64,000 nucleotides of DNA from Glutamicibacter sp002979865 (GCF_050030965.1 NZ_CP188297.1:3410001-3474000); one strand, 5' to 3'; positions 18,560 through 30,697 are shown, numbered from the stretch's first letter. The notes: a model not told the origin generated them from the sequence alone. A program made the numbers and translations.

Positions 18560-19966
18560 GTGAGCGATTTGTTCGATTCCCTGTCCGATGAGCCACGCGA
18601 TGCGCGTGAGCCCCAAGTCAACCGGCCCCGTCCGCCACTGGCGGTGCGCATGCGCCCGAAGACCTTGGATGAGCTCGTCGGCCAACAACACCTGCTAGGC
18701 CCGGGTTCACCCTTGCGGCAGCTGGCCGAAAACCCTGAAACCGGGTTGGCTGGACCTGCCAGTGTGATCCTCTATGGCCCTCCGGGAATTGGCAAAACCA
18801 CCATCGCCCACGTGATCGCCCGCGCCACCGACCGCAAATTCGTGGAACTTTCGGCCATCACCGCCGGTGTCAAAGATGTCCGGCGAGTCATCGAACAGGC
18901 CAAGGATGACCGCGATCTGCGCGGGATTACCACCGTGCTCTTCCTCGACGAGATCCACCGCTTCAACAAAGCCCAGCAGGACGCACTGCTGCCCGGCGTG
19001 GAAAACCGTGTCGTCGTCCTGGTAGCTGCGACGACGGAAAATCCCTCCTTCTCGGTGATCTCGCCGCTGCTTTCGCGCTCGTTGCTGCTGACCTTGCGTC
19101 CGCTGACCGACGGCGACCTGTCCACCTTGCTCGAGCGCGCTGTGGCCGACGAGCGGGGTTTCGACGGCCAGGTGCTCCTCAAGGAGGAGCAGCGCGACGC
19201 CATTGTCCGCCTGGCCCAGGGCGATGCCCGACGCTCGCTGACCGTGCTGGAAGCAGCCGGAGCGGTGGCTTGGAACGCCGCGGGCGCCTGCATCGATCCA
19301 CCGGTGCTGATTACGGACGACCATGTGCAGCTGGCCATGGACCAGGCGGTCCAGCGCTACGACAAGGATGGCGACCAGCACTACGACATCATCTCCGCGT
19401 TCATCAAGTCCATTCGTGGCTCTGATGTGGACGCGGCCCTGCATTACCTGGCGCGCATGCTCTCTGCGGGGGAGGACCCCCGCTTCATTGCCCGCCGCCT
19501 GATGATCTCGGCCTCGGAGGATATCGGCATGGCCGATCCCACCGCACTTCCCGTTGCCGTAGCAGCCGCTCAATCGGTGCAGCTCACCGGCATGCCGGAA
19601 GCACGGATCATGCTCGGGCAGGCAACGGTTCATCTGGCTACGGCCCCGAAGTCCAACGCTTCATACAATGCGATCAACGCCGCCCTGGCCGACGTATCCG
19701 AAGGCAAGGGTTCGCTGGTTCCCGACCACCTGCGTGACGCGCACTATCCCGGCGCCAAGCAGCTGGGCCATGGCGTGGGCTACATCTACGCCCATGATGC
19801 TCCGCACTCCATCGCAACCCAGCAGTACCTGCCCGATGATCTGGTGGGCACCGACTACTACACGCCGACCAATAACGGTGCGGAAAAAACCATAGGGTCC
19901 CGCCTGTCCCGTTTGCGTGAAATCATCCGGGGCAAGGATCCGCAGCGCTCCAAGGGCAAGCGCTGA
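18560..19966 (+). CDS. rarA: Replication-associated recombination protein RarA (MgsA)
   Basis: AAA+ ATPase of 468 residues related to RuvB and clamp-loader subunits; acts at stalled forks and ssDNA gaps. Features in order: RMRPKTLDELVGQQHLLG, Walker A YGPPGIGKTTIAH, Walker B VLFLDEIHRFNKAQQ, sensor 1 LVAATTENPSFSV, Arg-finger region SPLLSRSLLL, then the C-terminal tetramerisation domain with HYDIISAFIKSIRGSDVDAAL and RRLMISASEDIG. GTG start at 18560. The C-terminal 20 residues are basic. Confidence 0.95.
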   Translation: MSDLFDSLSDEPRDAREPQVNRPRPPLAVRMRPKTLDELVGQQHLLGPGSPLRQLAENPETGLAGPASVILYGPPGIGKTTIAHVIARATDRKFVELSAITAGVKDVRRVIEQAKDDRDLRGITTVLFLDEIHRFNKAQQDALLPGVENRVVVLVAATTENPSFSVISPLLSRSLLLTLRPLTDGDLSTLLERAVADERGFDGQVLLKEEQRDAIVRLAQGDARRSLTVLEAAGAVAWNAAGACIDPPVLITDDHVQLAMDQAVQRYDKDGDQHYDIISAFIKSIRGSDVDAALHYLARMLSAGEDPRFIARRLMISASEDIGMADPTALPVAVAAAQSVQLTGMPEARIMLGQATVHLATAPKSNASYNAINAALADVSEGKGSLVPDHLRDAHYPGAKQLGHGVGYIYAHDAPHSIATQQYLPDDLVGTDYYTPTNNGAEKTIGSRLSRLREIIRGKDPQRSKGKR

Positions 19967-20006
19967 TTGTGCGCTAGGCCTCAGCGAAAGCTGCTGCCGT
20001 TTCGTG

Positions 20007-20153
20007 TAAACTTGATCTTTGGCTGGCAAGCCTTGTCCCGCATTCGAGTCATCGAGCGTGGAGGCAGGGTTGAAGTGAAGCAGGGACGCGACGCCCACAC
20101 ACTCTCCCACCTGGAGGCCAGTAGATACCGTCGCTAATCGAAAGGGACACATT
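20007..20153 (+). promoter_or_regulatory. rpsD promoter region and long 5' leader
   Basis: A TAAACT -10 at 20007-20012 has no clear -35. It would give a leader of about 135 nt before rpsD containing the direct repeat TGGAGGC and a GC-rich stretch. S4 regulates its own mRNA in many bacteria through leader structure, so autoregulation here is plausible but I could not recognise a known fold. AAAGGGA at 20141-20147 is the ribosome-binding site. Confidence 0.35.
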
Positions 20154-20777
20154 ATGGCTAACGCCCGTGCCCGCCGCACCGTACGCCTTTCGCGTGCGCT
20201 CGGCCTTGCATTGACTCCAAAAGCTGAAAAGTACATGGAGCGCCGTCCATACGGTCCAGGCCAGCACGGCCGCGCCCGTAAGAAGCAGGACAGCGACTAC
20301 GCAGTACGTCTGCGCGAAAAGCAGCGTTTGCGTGCCCAGTACGGCATCCGCGAAGCTCAGATGCTGAGCGCCTTCAAGGAAGCTAAGCGCCTCGGCGGCG
20401 AAACCGGCGGTAACCTGCTGGCTCTGCTCGAGTCCCGTCTGGATGCCCTGGTTCTGCGTGCAGGCTTCGCCCGCACCATCCAGCAGGCCCGCCAGATGGT
20501 TGTTCACCGCCACATCCTGGTCAACGGCCAGCGTGTAGACCGTCCGTCCTTCAAGGTACAGCCGGGTCAGCTGATCCACGTACACGAGAAGAGCGAGAAG
20601 ATGGTTCCATTCCAGATGGCTGCAGCAGGTGAGCACTCGAAGGTGCTGCCAGCCGCTCCTGCTTACCTGGACGTAAAGCTGGAAGCCCTCCAGGCTACCT
20701 TCGTGCGCACCCCAGAGCGCACCGAAATCCCAGTGACCTGCGAAGAGAACCTCGTGGTCGAGTACTACGCACGCTAA
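20154..20777 (+). CDS. rpsD: 30S ribosomal protein S4
   Basis: Primary 16S rRNA-binding protein, 207 residues. It begins MANARARRTVRLSRALGL and lacks the N-terminal zinc cysteines, so it is the zinc-independent (C-minus) type. The S4 RNA-binding domain is seen in ESRLDALVLRAGFARTIQQAR and HILVNGQRVD. It stands alone between rarA and a DUF948 gene instead of in the alpha operon, which is usual for such actinobacterial S4 genes. A clear terminator follows. Confidence 0.97.
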   Translation: MANARARRTVRLSRALGLALTPKAEKYMERRPYGPGQHGRARKKQDSDYAVRLREKQRLRAQYGIREAQMLSAFKEAKRLGGETGGNLLALLESRLDALVLRAGFARTIQQARQMVVHRHILVNGQRVDRPSFKVQPGQLIHVHEKSEKMVPFQMAAAGEHSKVLPAAPAYLDVKLEALQATFVRTPERTEIPVTCEENLVVEYYAR

Positions 20778-20794
20778 ATCCGTGCGCTAGTTCC

Positions 20795-20824
20795 AAGCCC
20801 GCAACCGGAAACGGTTGCGGGCTT
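20795..20824 (+). terminator. Terminator after rpsD
   Basis: AAGCCCGCAACCG (20795-20807) pairs perfectly with CGGTTGCGGGCTT (20812-20824) around GAAA. The stem is symmetrical and followed by GTCGCTTAA rather than a pure U-run. Confidence 0.85.
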
Positions 20825-20902
20825 GTCGCTTAACTACCTATCTGGGCTCTGACTTCGATAAGGTGGACTGGCACCAAAAACCCAAAGCAGAAGAGGAAGC
20901 AC

Positions 20903-21274
20903 ATGTCGGGTTCGGATATTGCAGGGCTCATCGCCGCCGGCGCGTTTGTTGTACTAGTTGTGCTGCTGGCAGTGCCGATCATGAAGTTGGGCAAGGTGTT
21001 CGACGAGCTGCGCAAATCGATCAAGGACCTGGCCGACGGAACCACTCCGCTGATCGGCGAAGTCGCCAACACCGTGGCGACCACCAACGACCAGCTCAAG
21101 AAGGTCGATGCCATCACCAGCAACGTTTCTGACACCACCGCCAATGTGTCCGCGCTGTCCTCGCTGGTAGCAGCCACCGTTGGCAAACCGCTGATCAAGG
21201 TTGCCGCGTTCACCGAAGGCGTGAAGGTCGCGATGAACACCAAGCCAAGCGGCAAGGCTCGCCGCAGCCGCTAA
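20903..21274 (+). CDS. DUF948 domain-containing membrane protein
   Basis: Protein of 123 residues. One N-terminal membrane helix (GLIAAGAFVVLVVLLAVPIM) is followed by a long amphipathic helix with heptad-like spacing (TNDQLKKVDAITSNVSDTTANVSALSSL) and a basic tail. This is the DUF948 layout, found near alaS in many Gram-positive bacteria; function unknown. It probably forms a membrane-anchored coiled coil. Confidence 0.85.
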   Translation: MSGSDIAGLIAAGAFVVLVVLLAVPIMKLGKVFDELRKSIKDLADGTTPLIGEVANTVATTNDQLKKVDAITSNVSDTTANVSALSSLVAATVGKPLIKVAAFTEGVKVAMNTKPSGKARRSR

Positions 21275-21323
21275 GCAAGCAACGCTGTTTGATCGAACAC
21301 GTATCGGCGCGCTGAATAGGATA

Positions 21324-21340
21324 CGGCCAACTGGTGGCCG
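21324..21340 (+). promoter_or_regulatory. Leader hairpin before the small gene at 21355
   Basis: CGGCCA (21324-21329) and TGGCCG (21335-21340) form a perfect 6-bp stem with a 5-nt loop directly before the AAGGAG ribosome-binding site (21343-21348). A possible -10, TAGGAT, lies at 21317-21322; if used, the hairpin would be at the very 5' end of the transcript. Confidence 0.3.
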
Positions 21341-21354
21341 CCAAGGAGACTAGA

Positions 21355-21564
21355 ATGAAAAAGCTCTTGTGGGTTTCGATTGGAGTGGGCGTTGGCGTGC
21401 TCGCGTCCAAGAAATACGCTGAAGTTTCATCCGGGGCGGCGCTAAACCGCCAGGTCGGCAAGTACACCGACCGCGCCTCGGAATATTGGGAAGCCTTCCG
21501 CCAAGGAATGAGCTCCCGCGAAGAAGAATTACGTTCCGCCTTGGGCGTGGACGCCGCTAAGTGA
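21355..21564 (+). CDS. Small membrane-associated hypothetical protein
   Basis: Protein of 69 residues with an N-terminal hydrophobic segment (LLWVSIGVGVGVLASK) and a helical, charged remainder (EYWEAFRQGMSSREEELRSAL). Not a family I can name. It is tucked between the DUF948 gene and alaS (19-nt gap), and similar short proteins occur at this spot in related genomes as far as I recall. ATG at 21355 with AAGGAG about 6 nt upstream. Likely co-transcribed with alaS. Confidence 0.75.
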   Translation: MKKLLWVSIGVGVGVLASKKYAEVSSGAALNRQVGKYTDRASEYWEAFRQGMSSREEELRSALGVDAAK

Positions 21565-21583
21565 AGGGATCATCCGTAACACG

Positions 21584-24266
<2,683 letters not shown>

Positions 24267-24274
<8 letters not shown>

Positions 24275-24740
24275 TGCCGCTCTCGGCGTCGACGTGGGCC
24301 TGGCCCGCGTCGGCGTCGCCGCATCTGATCCCTCCGGAATCCTCGCCACTCCGGTGATGACCCTGCGCCGGGATGCGAAGAAGAACTCGGATCTGCGGAT
24401 GCTTCTGCGCATCATTGCCGATCGCGGCGTCACCGAGGTATTCATCGGGGAGCCGAAATCACTGGCTGGCAACGCGACCGAATCCACTAAAATGGCACGT
24501 GACTACGCGATTGCCTTGGCCCAGGAAGCTGCAAGCGCTAATATCGAGCTTGAGGTTTTCATGGTCGACGAACGCCTGAGCACCGTGAACGCGCATCGCT
24601 CGTTGCACGCCTCGGGCAAGAAGATGGAAGATCACCGCAAGGTGGTCGACCAGGTCGCGGCCACTGAGATCTTGCAGCAAGTGCTGGAAATGCGACGCAA
24701 CAATGTGCGCGTACAAGCCAGCCGGATTGTGCTGCGCTAG
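24267..24740 (+). CDS. ruvX: Putative pre-16S rRNA nuclease RuvX/YqgF
   Basis: RNase H-fold protein of 157 residues. Visible motifs are GVDVGLARVGVA (first Asp), IGEPKSLAGNATE, VDERLSTVNAH and DQVAATEILQ (final acidic pair). The E. coli homologue processes the 16S 5' end. The ATG overlaps alaS by 8 nt (ATGGCTAA). alaS-ruvX-mltG-aroE is a conserved actinobacterial order. Confidence 0.93.
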
Positions 24741-24785
24741 CCCACAACCGCTAGGGCACCACAAAGACCCGAGAGATGAGAGTTG

Positions 24786-26237
24786 ATGCGAGAAGAAGCC
24801 CGCCATGAACGGCAACGCGAAACGCATCGCGCGCTATACGAACGCTTTGCCGCCGGCACTGGCTTGCCGATCGAACAACCCTCAGAACCGGAACTGACCG
24901 GCACCGGGCATTACCGCCAATCGCTGGCGGCGGCCGAGGACAGCTGGCAGGAGCCCGCAGACCAGGAAGCTCCGGACGGGGGAGGAACCGACACCAGGTT
25001 CCTCCCCGCCCAGGCAGCCGCCGCCTCCGATGCGCCAGCATTTGCCGGGCACGAGGATGCCGCCCAGGAGCACTACCCGCACGAGGCCGACGCCGCGCAG
25101 CAGGCCGCGGTGCTCAGCAGCGATCCCCACGATGACCAAACTGCCCAGGCCGCCGCCGGCAAGGCCCAGCGGCGCAAGCGCACCAAGCGTAAGCGCAACC
25201 TGGTCATGCTGGCCACCGCGCTGATCTTCGCACTGGTGGTCGCCGGCTCGGTCTACTTCGTCAAGTCCGTGCTCAAGCAGTTCAACCCGGACGACTATCC
25301 AGGCCCAGGCGGCGCCGCGGTGGAATTCACCGTGGAAGATGGCTGGGGCTTGAAGATCATTTCGCGCAAGCTCGAGGAGCTCGATGTCGTCTCCAGCGAC
25401 GGCCTGTTCACCGACGCCGTCGCGGACTCCGAAGCGCAGAGCAAGCTGATCCACCCCGGTACCTACCTGCTCAAGAAGCAGATGCCAGCGGCCGACGCGG
25501 CAGATATCCTCGTGAACCAGCGTCCGGACAAGGTCTTCTACATCGGGCTGAAGGCCAATATGCGCCTGGACGCGGCGATCAAGGAGATTGCCAAGGGCTC
25601 GGGCCTGGCGGAAAAGGATCTGCAGGAGCTGGCCAAGAAGCCGCAGCAATTCGGCCTGCCTGCCTCGGTGCCGAGCCTCGAAGGCTGGCTGCACCCGGGG
25701 GAGTACCGCTTCCCGCTGAACGCCGACGCCGAAGAAGTCCTGGGCGAACTGGTCAAGGCCACCAAGGCTTCCCTGGAGCAGGCCGGTATCACCGACCTCG
25801 AAGAGGGCTACCGCACCCTGAAGGTCGCCTCGATCCTGCAGGCCGAGGCACGCACCCCGGACTACGCCACGGTCGCCGGCGCGATCGAGAACCGCCTGGA
25901 CCCGGGCAACCGCGAAACCCACGGGCTGCTGCAGGTCGACTCCTCGGTGATCTACGGGCTGGACCGCTACTCGCTGCAGTTCAGCGCCCAGGAGAAGCAG
26001 GACGCGTCGAACAAGTACAACACCTATGTGCACACCGGCCTGCCGCCAACCCCCTTGGGCTCGCCGGCGAATTCCGCGATCGAGGCTGCTGCCCATCCGG
26101 AAAGCAACGGCTACTACTACTGGGTGACGGTCAACATCGAAACCGGTGAAACCAAATTCGCCTCGACCTACGCTGAGCACCGGCAGAACCAGGCAGAATT
26201 CCGCGCCTGGTGCAACCAGAATCCAGGAGTCTGCTAG
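24786..26237 (+). CDS. mltG: Endolytic peptidoglycan transglycosylase MltG
   Basis: YceG-like protein of 483 residues that cleaves nascent glycan strands and sets their length. A long acidic, low-complexity cytoplasmic region (about residues 1-125) precedes a basic stretch and one membrane helix (VMLATALIFALVVAGSVYFV). The extracytoplasmic part has a LysM-like subdomain, then the YceG domain with the catalytic Glu in SILQAEARTPDYA, and LLQVDSSVIYGL and YNTYVHTGLPPTPLGSP. ATG at 24786; a TTG one codon earlier is a less likely start. Confidence 0.94.
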   Translation: MREEARHERQRETHRALYERFAAGTGLPIEQPSEPELTGTGHYRQSLAAAEDSWQEPADQEAPDGGGTDTRFLPAQAAAASDAPAFAGHEDAAQEHYPHEADAAQQAAVLSSDPHDDQTAQAAAGKAQRRKRTKRKRNLVMLATALIFALVVAGSVYFVKSVLKQFNPDDYPGPGGAAVEFTVEDGWGLKIISRKLEELDVVSSDGLFTDAVADSEAQSKLIHPGTYLLKKQMPAADAADILVNQRPDKVFYIGLKANMRLDAAIKEIAKGSGLAEKDLQELAKKPQQFGLPASVPSLEGWLHPGEYRFPLNADAEEVLGELVKATKASLEQAGITDLEEGYRTLKVASILQAEARTPDYATVAGAIENRLDPGNRETHGLLQVDSSVIYGLDRYSLQFSAQEKQDASNKYNTYVHTGLPPTPLGSPANSAIEAAAHPESNGYYYWVTVNIETGETKFASTYAEHRQNQAEFRAWCNQNPGVC

Positions 26238-26310
26238 CGCGGATTCCCGTGCTTGCCAGCCGCACTGCTGCCGCTGTGCGGGCAGCCACAAGCAGAAAGT
26301 CCATGAAGCC

Positions 26311-27150
26311 ATGAAGCAGGCAGCCGTTCTCGGCCACCCCATCAGCCACTCCAAGTCGCCGGTGCTGCACCGCGCCGCCTACCAGCTGCTCGGCGTGCCG
26401 ATCAGCTACAGCGCGATCGATCTGGAACCGGGGGATGCTGCCGGGCACGCGGCCGAGCTGCGCGCAGGAAACTGGGCGGGCTGCTCGGTCACCATGCCGC
26501 TGAAGGATGCGTTCGTGCCGCAGATGGATGAGCTGTCCGCCCGCGTGCAACGCCTTGGTGCGCTGAACACCGTGGTGGTCCGCGAAGACGGCACCCTCTA
26601 CGGGGAAAACACCGACATCGACGGCCTGGTCCAGGCCCTGGTGGATTTCGGGCTCGCCCGCAGCGCGCAAGCGATGGTCCTGGGTTCGGGCAACACCGCG
26701 CTGGCCGCCATCGAGGCCGCCGCAGAAGTCGGCGCCCGGCAGCTGACGCTGGTGGTGCGCGCAGCCTCCCGTGCCACCCGCGCCGTCGAATTGGCCCGCG
26801 AGCTCGGGATGGAAACGTCCGTCCACGAGATTTCGGGCATCGGCCAGGAGCTGGCCGCCACGCTCAACGAGATTCCGCTGGTCTTCTCCACCCTGCCGCC
26901 GCACGCGGCCGATGACTGGGTGCCGGCGATCGGCGCAGGCACCGGAATCCTGCTGGATGTCGCCTACGATCCGTGGCCTTCGGCCTTGGCCCAGGCCTGG
27001 CAGGGAACCGTGATCAGCGGGCTGCATATGCTGGTGCACCAGGCGGTGGAACAAGTGCGGCTCTTCAGCGCCGGTGCATGGGAGGAATCGCGTCGCATGG
27101 ACGTCACAAATGCGATGTATGACTCTTTGGGTCTGGCCCGACACCAGTAA
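26311..27150 (+). CDS. aroE: Shikimate dehydrogenase
   Basis: NADPH-dependent reduction of 3-dehydroshikimate to shikimate; 279 residues. Substrate-binding motifs are HPISHSKSPVLHRAAY (Ser residues) and CSVTMPLKDAF with the catalytic Lys; the Asp of NTDIDGLVQAL is also present. The cofactor loop is VLGSGNTALAAI, slightly different from the classical GAGGA. ATG at 26311, 73 nt after mltG. First of four clustered shikimate genes. Confidence 0.93.
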   Translation: MKQAAVLGHPISHSKSPVLHRAAYQLLGVPISYSAIDLEPGDAAGHAAELRAGNWAGCSVTMPLKDAFVPQMDELSARVQRLGALNTVVVREDGTLYGENTDIDGLVQALVDFGLARSAQAMVLGSGNTALAAIEAAAEVGARQLTLVVRAASRATRAVELARELGMETSVHEISGIGQELAATLNEIPLVFSTLPPHAADDWVPAIGAGTGILLDVAYDPWPSALAQAWQGTVISGLHMLVHQAVEQVRLFSAGAWEESRRMDVTNAMYDSLGLARHQ

Positions 27151-27179
27151 TCAGTTCGTGCCATGGCAAAATAGATGAC

Positions 27180-28379
27180 ATGTTGCGTTGGTTGACCGCG
27201 GGCGAATCGCATGGCCCGGCACTTGTTGGAATTCTCGAAGGACTACCCGCCGGAGTATCGGTGGATAGCGAAGCAGTGCGAGAGGCACTGGCGCGCCGAC
27301 GCCTCGGCTATGGCCGCGGCGCGCGCATGAAGTTTGAAAAGGACCAGGTCACCTTCCTTGGCGGTGTCCGCCATGGCAAGACCCAGGGCGGCCCGGTAGC
27401 CATTGAAATCGGCAATACCGAATGGCCCAAGTGGGAACGCGTGATGAACGCGGATCCGGTGGACCTGGATGAACTGGCTTCGATGGCGCGCAATGCGCCA
27501 CTGACCCGGCCGCGTCCGGGGCACGCCGATTTCACCGGCATGCAGAAGTACGGCTTCGAGGACGCCCGCCCGATCCTGGAGCGCGCCAGCGCCCGCGAGA
27601 CCGCGGCCCGTGTCGCCTTGGGCACCGTGGCTTCCCGTTTCCTGAACGACTTGGGCATCCAGCTCGTTTCGCACACCACCGCCGTCGGCTCCGTGGCTGC
27701 CCCAGCCGATGCGCCGCTTCCCACGGCCGCCGACGTTGCGGCGCTGGATAACGACCCGCTGCGCTGCTTCCACCAGGAAACCAGCGAGGCGATGGTCGCC
27801 GAAGTCGATGACGCGCACAAGGCAGGGGAGACCCTGGGCGGCGTCGTCGAGGTCCTGGCCTACAACCTGCCTCCGGGCATCGGCTCCTACGTGCACTGGG
27901 ACCGCCGCCTGGACGCACGCCTGGCCGCGGCCCTGATGGGCATCCAGGCAATCAAGGGCGTGGAGGTCGGCGACGGCTTCGCCACGGCCGCCCGTCGCGG
28001 CTCGGCCGCCCACGACGAGATCGTGCACGCCGAAGACGGCAGCATCAAGCGCGACTCGAACCGCGCCGGCGGCATCGAGGGCGGCATGAGCATCGGCGAG
28101 GTGCTGCGCGTGCGCGCCGGCATGAAGCCGATCGCCACCGTGCCCCGCGCCCTGCGCACCGTGGACACCGCCACCGGCGAGGACACCACCGCGCACCACC
28201 AGCGTTCGGATGTCTGTGCGGTGCCGGCAGCCGGCGTCGTGGCAGAAGCAATGGTCGCCCTGGTGCTCGCCCAGTCCCTGCTGGAGAAGTTCGGCGGCGA
28301 CTCGGTGGCCGAAACCAAGCGCAATATCGAGTCCTACTTGGCGAACATCCCGGGCAACCTGGGTTCGACCGGCGTCTAG
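27180..28379 (+). CDS. aroC: Chorismate synthase
   Basis: FMN-dependent enzyme of 399 residues that forms chorismate from EPSP. Signatures are MLRWLTAGESHGPALVGI, RPGHADFTGMQKYGF, ASARETAARVALG and HQRSDVCAVPAAGVV. Normal length for the longer actinobacterial form. ATG at 27180, 29 nt after aroE. EPSP synthase (aroA) is not in this cluster. Confidence 0.97.
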   Translation: MLRWLTAGESHGPALVGILEGLPAGVSVDSEAVREALARRRLGYGRGARMKFEKDQVTFLGGVRHGKTQGGPVAIEIGNTEWPKWERVMNADPVDLDELASMARNAPLTRPRPGHADFTGMQKYGFEDARPILERASARETAARVALGTVASRFLNDLGIQLVSHTTAVGSVAAPADAPLPTAADVAALDNDPLRCFHQETSEAMVAEVDDAHKAGETLGGVVEVLAYNLPPGIGSYVHWDRRLDARLAAALMGIQAIKGVEVGDGFATAARRGSAAHDEIVHAEDGSIKRDSNRAGGIEGGMSIGEVLRVRAGMKPIATVPRALRTVDTATGEDTTAHHQRSDVCAVPAAGVVAEAMVALVLAQSLLEKFGGDSVAETKRNIESYLANIPGNLGSTGV

Positions 28380-28392
28380 GAAGCGCGCTTCA

Positions 28393-28881
28393 ATGATCTA
28401 CCTCATTGGTCCGATGGCCAGTGGCAAGTCCACCGTGGGCAAGTCACTGGCCACGGCCCTTTCTACGAGCTTTGCGGATTCGGACGCGGCCATCGTCGCC
28501 CACCATGGAACCATCGCGCAGATCTTCGCCGAGCACGGCGAAGCGCATTTCCGCGACCTGGAAGTCCAGGCGCTGTGCCGGCTGCGTACCGGCGTGGTCG
28601 CCACCGGGGGAGGCGCAGTGCTGCGCGAAGAGAACCAGCAGCTGCTTTCGCGCGGGACGGTGATCTACCTGGAGCTGGGTGAACAGGCCGCCGCCGAGCG
28701 CATCAAGGGCGACGGGCACCGCCCGCTGCTGGCTGGTGACCAAGCCCTCAACAGCTGGATCTCCGTTTACGAAAAACGCCGCCCCATCTACGAAATGCTC
28801 GCTGACGTGCACGTTCTGGTGGATGGAAAGTCCGTTCCGCAAATTATCGACGAGCTTTTGCCGCAGCTGGAAGCGCTGTGA
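28393..28881 (+). CDS. aroK: Shikimate kinase
   Basis: P-loop kinase of 162 residues that phosphorylates shikimate at O3. Walker A is GPMASGKSTVGK, the shikimate-binding Asp lies in FADSDAAI, VATGGGAVLRE is the conserved GGG block, and the lid Arg is in GDGHRPLL. ATG at 28393, 13 nt after the aroC stop. The frame is open further upstream, but that part overlaps aroC. Confidence 0.95.
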   Translation: MIYLIGPMASGKSTVGKSLATALSTSFADSDAAIVAHHGTIAQIFAEHGEAHFRDLEVQALCRLRTGVVATGGGAVLREENQQLLSRGTVIYLELGEQAAAERIKGDGHRPLLAGDQALNSWISVYEKRRPIYEMLADVHVLVDGKSVPQIIDELLPQLEAL

Positions 28882-28960
28882 TTAGCCTCACGAGATGCAA
28901 CTTCTGGCCGAACGCACGCGTACGCTAGAAAAATCACCACCATCAGGAGGAACTAGACTG

Positions 28961-30052
28961 ATGCCTATCGCACCGACCACTCTGAAGGTCACCGGAAGCA
29001 CCCCAGGGGAGTCATACCCTGTCATGGTCGGCAACGGCCTGCTGGGCCACTTGCCCGAACTGCTTGGCCCCGCGGTCAAGAAGGTCCTGGTCATCCACCC
29101 GCGGGCCCTGCGCGCCACCGGCGACGTCGTGCGCGACGAGCTGGCGAAGTCCGGCCTGGAAGCATTGACCGCAGAGATTCCGGACGCCGAAGAGGGCAAG
29201 CACATCCAAGTCGCCTCCTTCTGCTGGGAAGTGCTGGGCAAGAACGATTTCACCCGTTCCGATGCCGTGATCTCCGTGGGCGGCGGCGCCGTCACCGACG
29301 TCGCTGGTTTTGTCGCAGCCACCTGGCTGCGCGGCGTGAAGGTCATCCATATCCCTACCTCGCTGCTGGCCATGGTCGACGCTGCCGTAGGCGGCAAGAC
29401 CGGGATCAACACCGCCGAAGGCAAGAACCTGGTTGGCGCCTTCCACCCGCCAGCAGGCGTGCTCGCCGATCTGGACGCGCTGGCCACCTTGCCGAAGAAC
29501 GAGCTGGTGACCGGCATGGCCGAGATCGTCAAGTGCGGATTCATCGCCGACGAGCGCATCCTGGAACTGATCGAAGAAGATCCGGCCGATGCCATCGACC
29601 CGGCCAGCGACCGCTTGCGCGAACTGGTCGAGCGCACCATCGCGGTGAAGGTCGACGTGGTTTCCCGCGACCTGAAGGAAGCCGGCGACCGCGAATTCCT
29701 GAACTACGGCCACACCCTGGCCCACGCCATCGAGCTGTCCGAACGCTACCAGATGCGCCATGGTGCCGCCGTGTCCATCGGGCTGGCCTTCGCCGCCGAA
29801 TTGGGCCGCTCGGTAGGGTACACCTCCGACGCGGTGGCCGATCGCCACGTCGCGATCCTCAAGTCCCTTGGCCTGCCGACCACCTACCGCAATGACCGCT
29901 GGGCTGCACTGCTCGATGGCATGAAGCGCGACAAGAAGGCCCGCGGCAGCCAGCTGCGCTTCGTCGTGCTGGAAGAAATCGGCAAGCCGCGCATCTACGA
30001 AGTCCCCGATAACTCGCTGCTCTTCGCCGCCTACCAGGAAATCGGGGAGTAA
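28961..30052 (+). CDS. aroB: 3-dehydroquinate synthase
   Basis: NAD- and metal-dependent cyclisation of DAHP; 363 residues. Motifs include SVGGGAVTDVAGFVAAT, PTSLLAMVDAAVGGKTGIN, CGFIADERI and the zinc ligands in NYGHTLAHAIE. ATG at 28961 with a perfect AGGAGG 10 nt upstream. It follows aroK after 79 nt. In many actinobacteria aroQ follows; here the next gene is an unrelated helical protein. Confidence 0.96.
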   Translation: MPIAPTTLKVTGSTPGESYPVMVGNGLLGHLPELLGPAVKKVLVIHPRALRATGDVVRDELAKSGLEALTAEIPDAEEGKHIQVASFCWEVLGKNDFTRSDAVISVGGGAVTDVAGFVAATWLRGVKVIHIPTSLLAMVDAAVGGKTGINTAEGKNLVGAFHPPAGVLADLDALATLPKNELVTGMAEIVKCGFIADERILELIEEDPADAIDPASDRLRELVERTIAVKVDVVSRDLKEAGDREFLNYGHTLAHAIELSERYQMRHGAAVSIGLAFAAELGRSVGYTSDAVADRHVAILKSLGLPTTYRNDRWAALLDGMKRDKKARGSQLRFVVLEEIGKPRIYEVPDNSLLFAAYQEIGE

Positions 30053-30056
30053 CTAC

Positions 30057-30587
30057 ATGGTCGACTACACCGCATACGCCATTGACGTCGCATCGGTAAA
30101 CCGCGAAGGTGTCGGCACCGCCGTAGAGGGCGTGCTGATCGACCCCCAAACGCTGAAGCCCTACATCGCCGACGAGGCCGCGGCCGAGCAGCAGCTGCTG
30201 GTCGGTTCCCCTACCGACCAGGTCATGGTGCTGCTGGCGCGTGGCGAGCTGGTGAAAGCCGGCGAGCTGATCGCTGAATCGCGTTTCGTGGATCCAACCA
30301 ACGCCCACCTGCGCGTGCTGGACACCGAGCTGACCCGCATGCAGGGCGACTTCGATCGCGCGATCAACCGACTGCGCAAGCTGGCCGAGGAATTCGCCGG
30401 CACCGCATACGAGCCGCTGATCCACCACCACGCTGGCCTGTCCTTCTTCGCGAAGGGCGATTTCAAGGCGGCGGCAACCCGTTTCCGCAAGGCCCTGGAT
30501 CTGCGCATCGCGCTGGACGACGACGCGTACCTGGTCAACGCCGCAAGCACCTGCATGCAAATTGCCGAGGAGCGCGCCGCGCAGTAA
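30057..30587 (+). CDS. Helical-repeat (TPR-like) hypothetical protein
   Basis: Protein of 176 residues with no name I can give. The N-terminal third (MVDYTAYAIDVASVNREGV) is mixed. The rest is helical with TPR-like pairs: VKAGELIAESRFVDPTNAHL, then RMQGDFDRAINRLRKLAEEF, then GLSFFAKGDFKAAATRFRKAL. The last two resemble the W/G/A-x-x pattern of TPR units. It lies 4 nt after aroB and before the efp promoter, so it is probably the last gene of the aro operon. No membrane segment. Confidence 0.75.
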   Translation: MVDYTAYAIDVASVNREGVGTAVEGVLIDPQTLKPYIADEAAAEQQLLVGSPTDQVMVLLARGELVKAGELIAESRFVDPTNAHLRVLDTELTRMQGDFDRAINRLRKLAEEFAGTAYEPLIHHHAGLSFFAKGDFKAAATRFRKALDLRIALDDDAYLVNAASTCMQIAEERAAQ

Positions 30588-30610
30588 TGCGCGCCACCGT
30601 GTGAAACCCT

Positions 30611-30638
30611 TTGTACCGCATGGTGCGTAGGGTAAACT
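30611..30638 (+). promoter_or_regulatory. Putative efp-nusB promoter
   Basis: TTGTAC (30611-30616), a 16-nt spacer and TAAACT (30633-30638) make one of the better sigma-70-type promoters in the window, about 60 nt before the efp start. Confidence 0.55.
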
Positions 30639-30697
30639 TGGAGATGGATTTTTGATAATGCCGGCGCTAGCTGGCGAAAATAGAGGATTGAGGAACC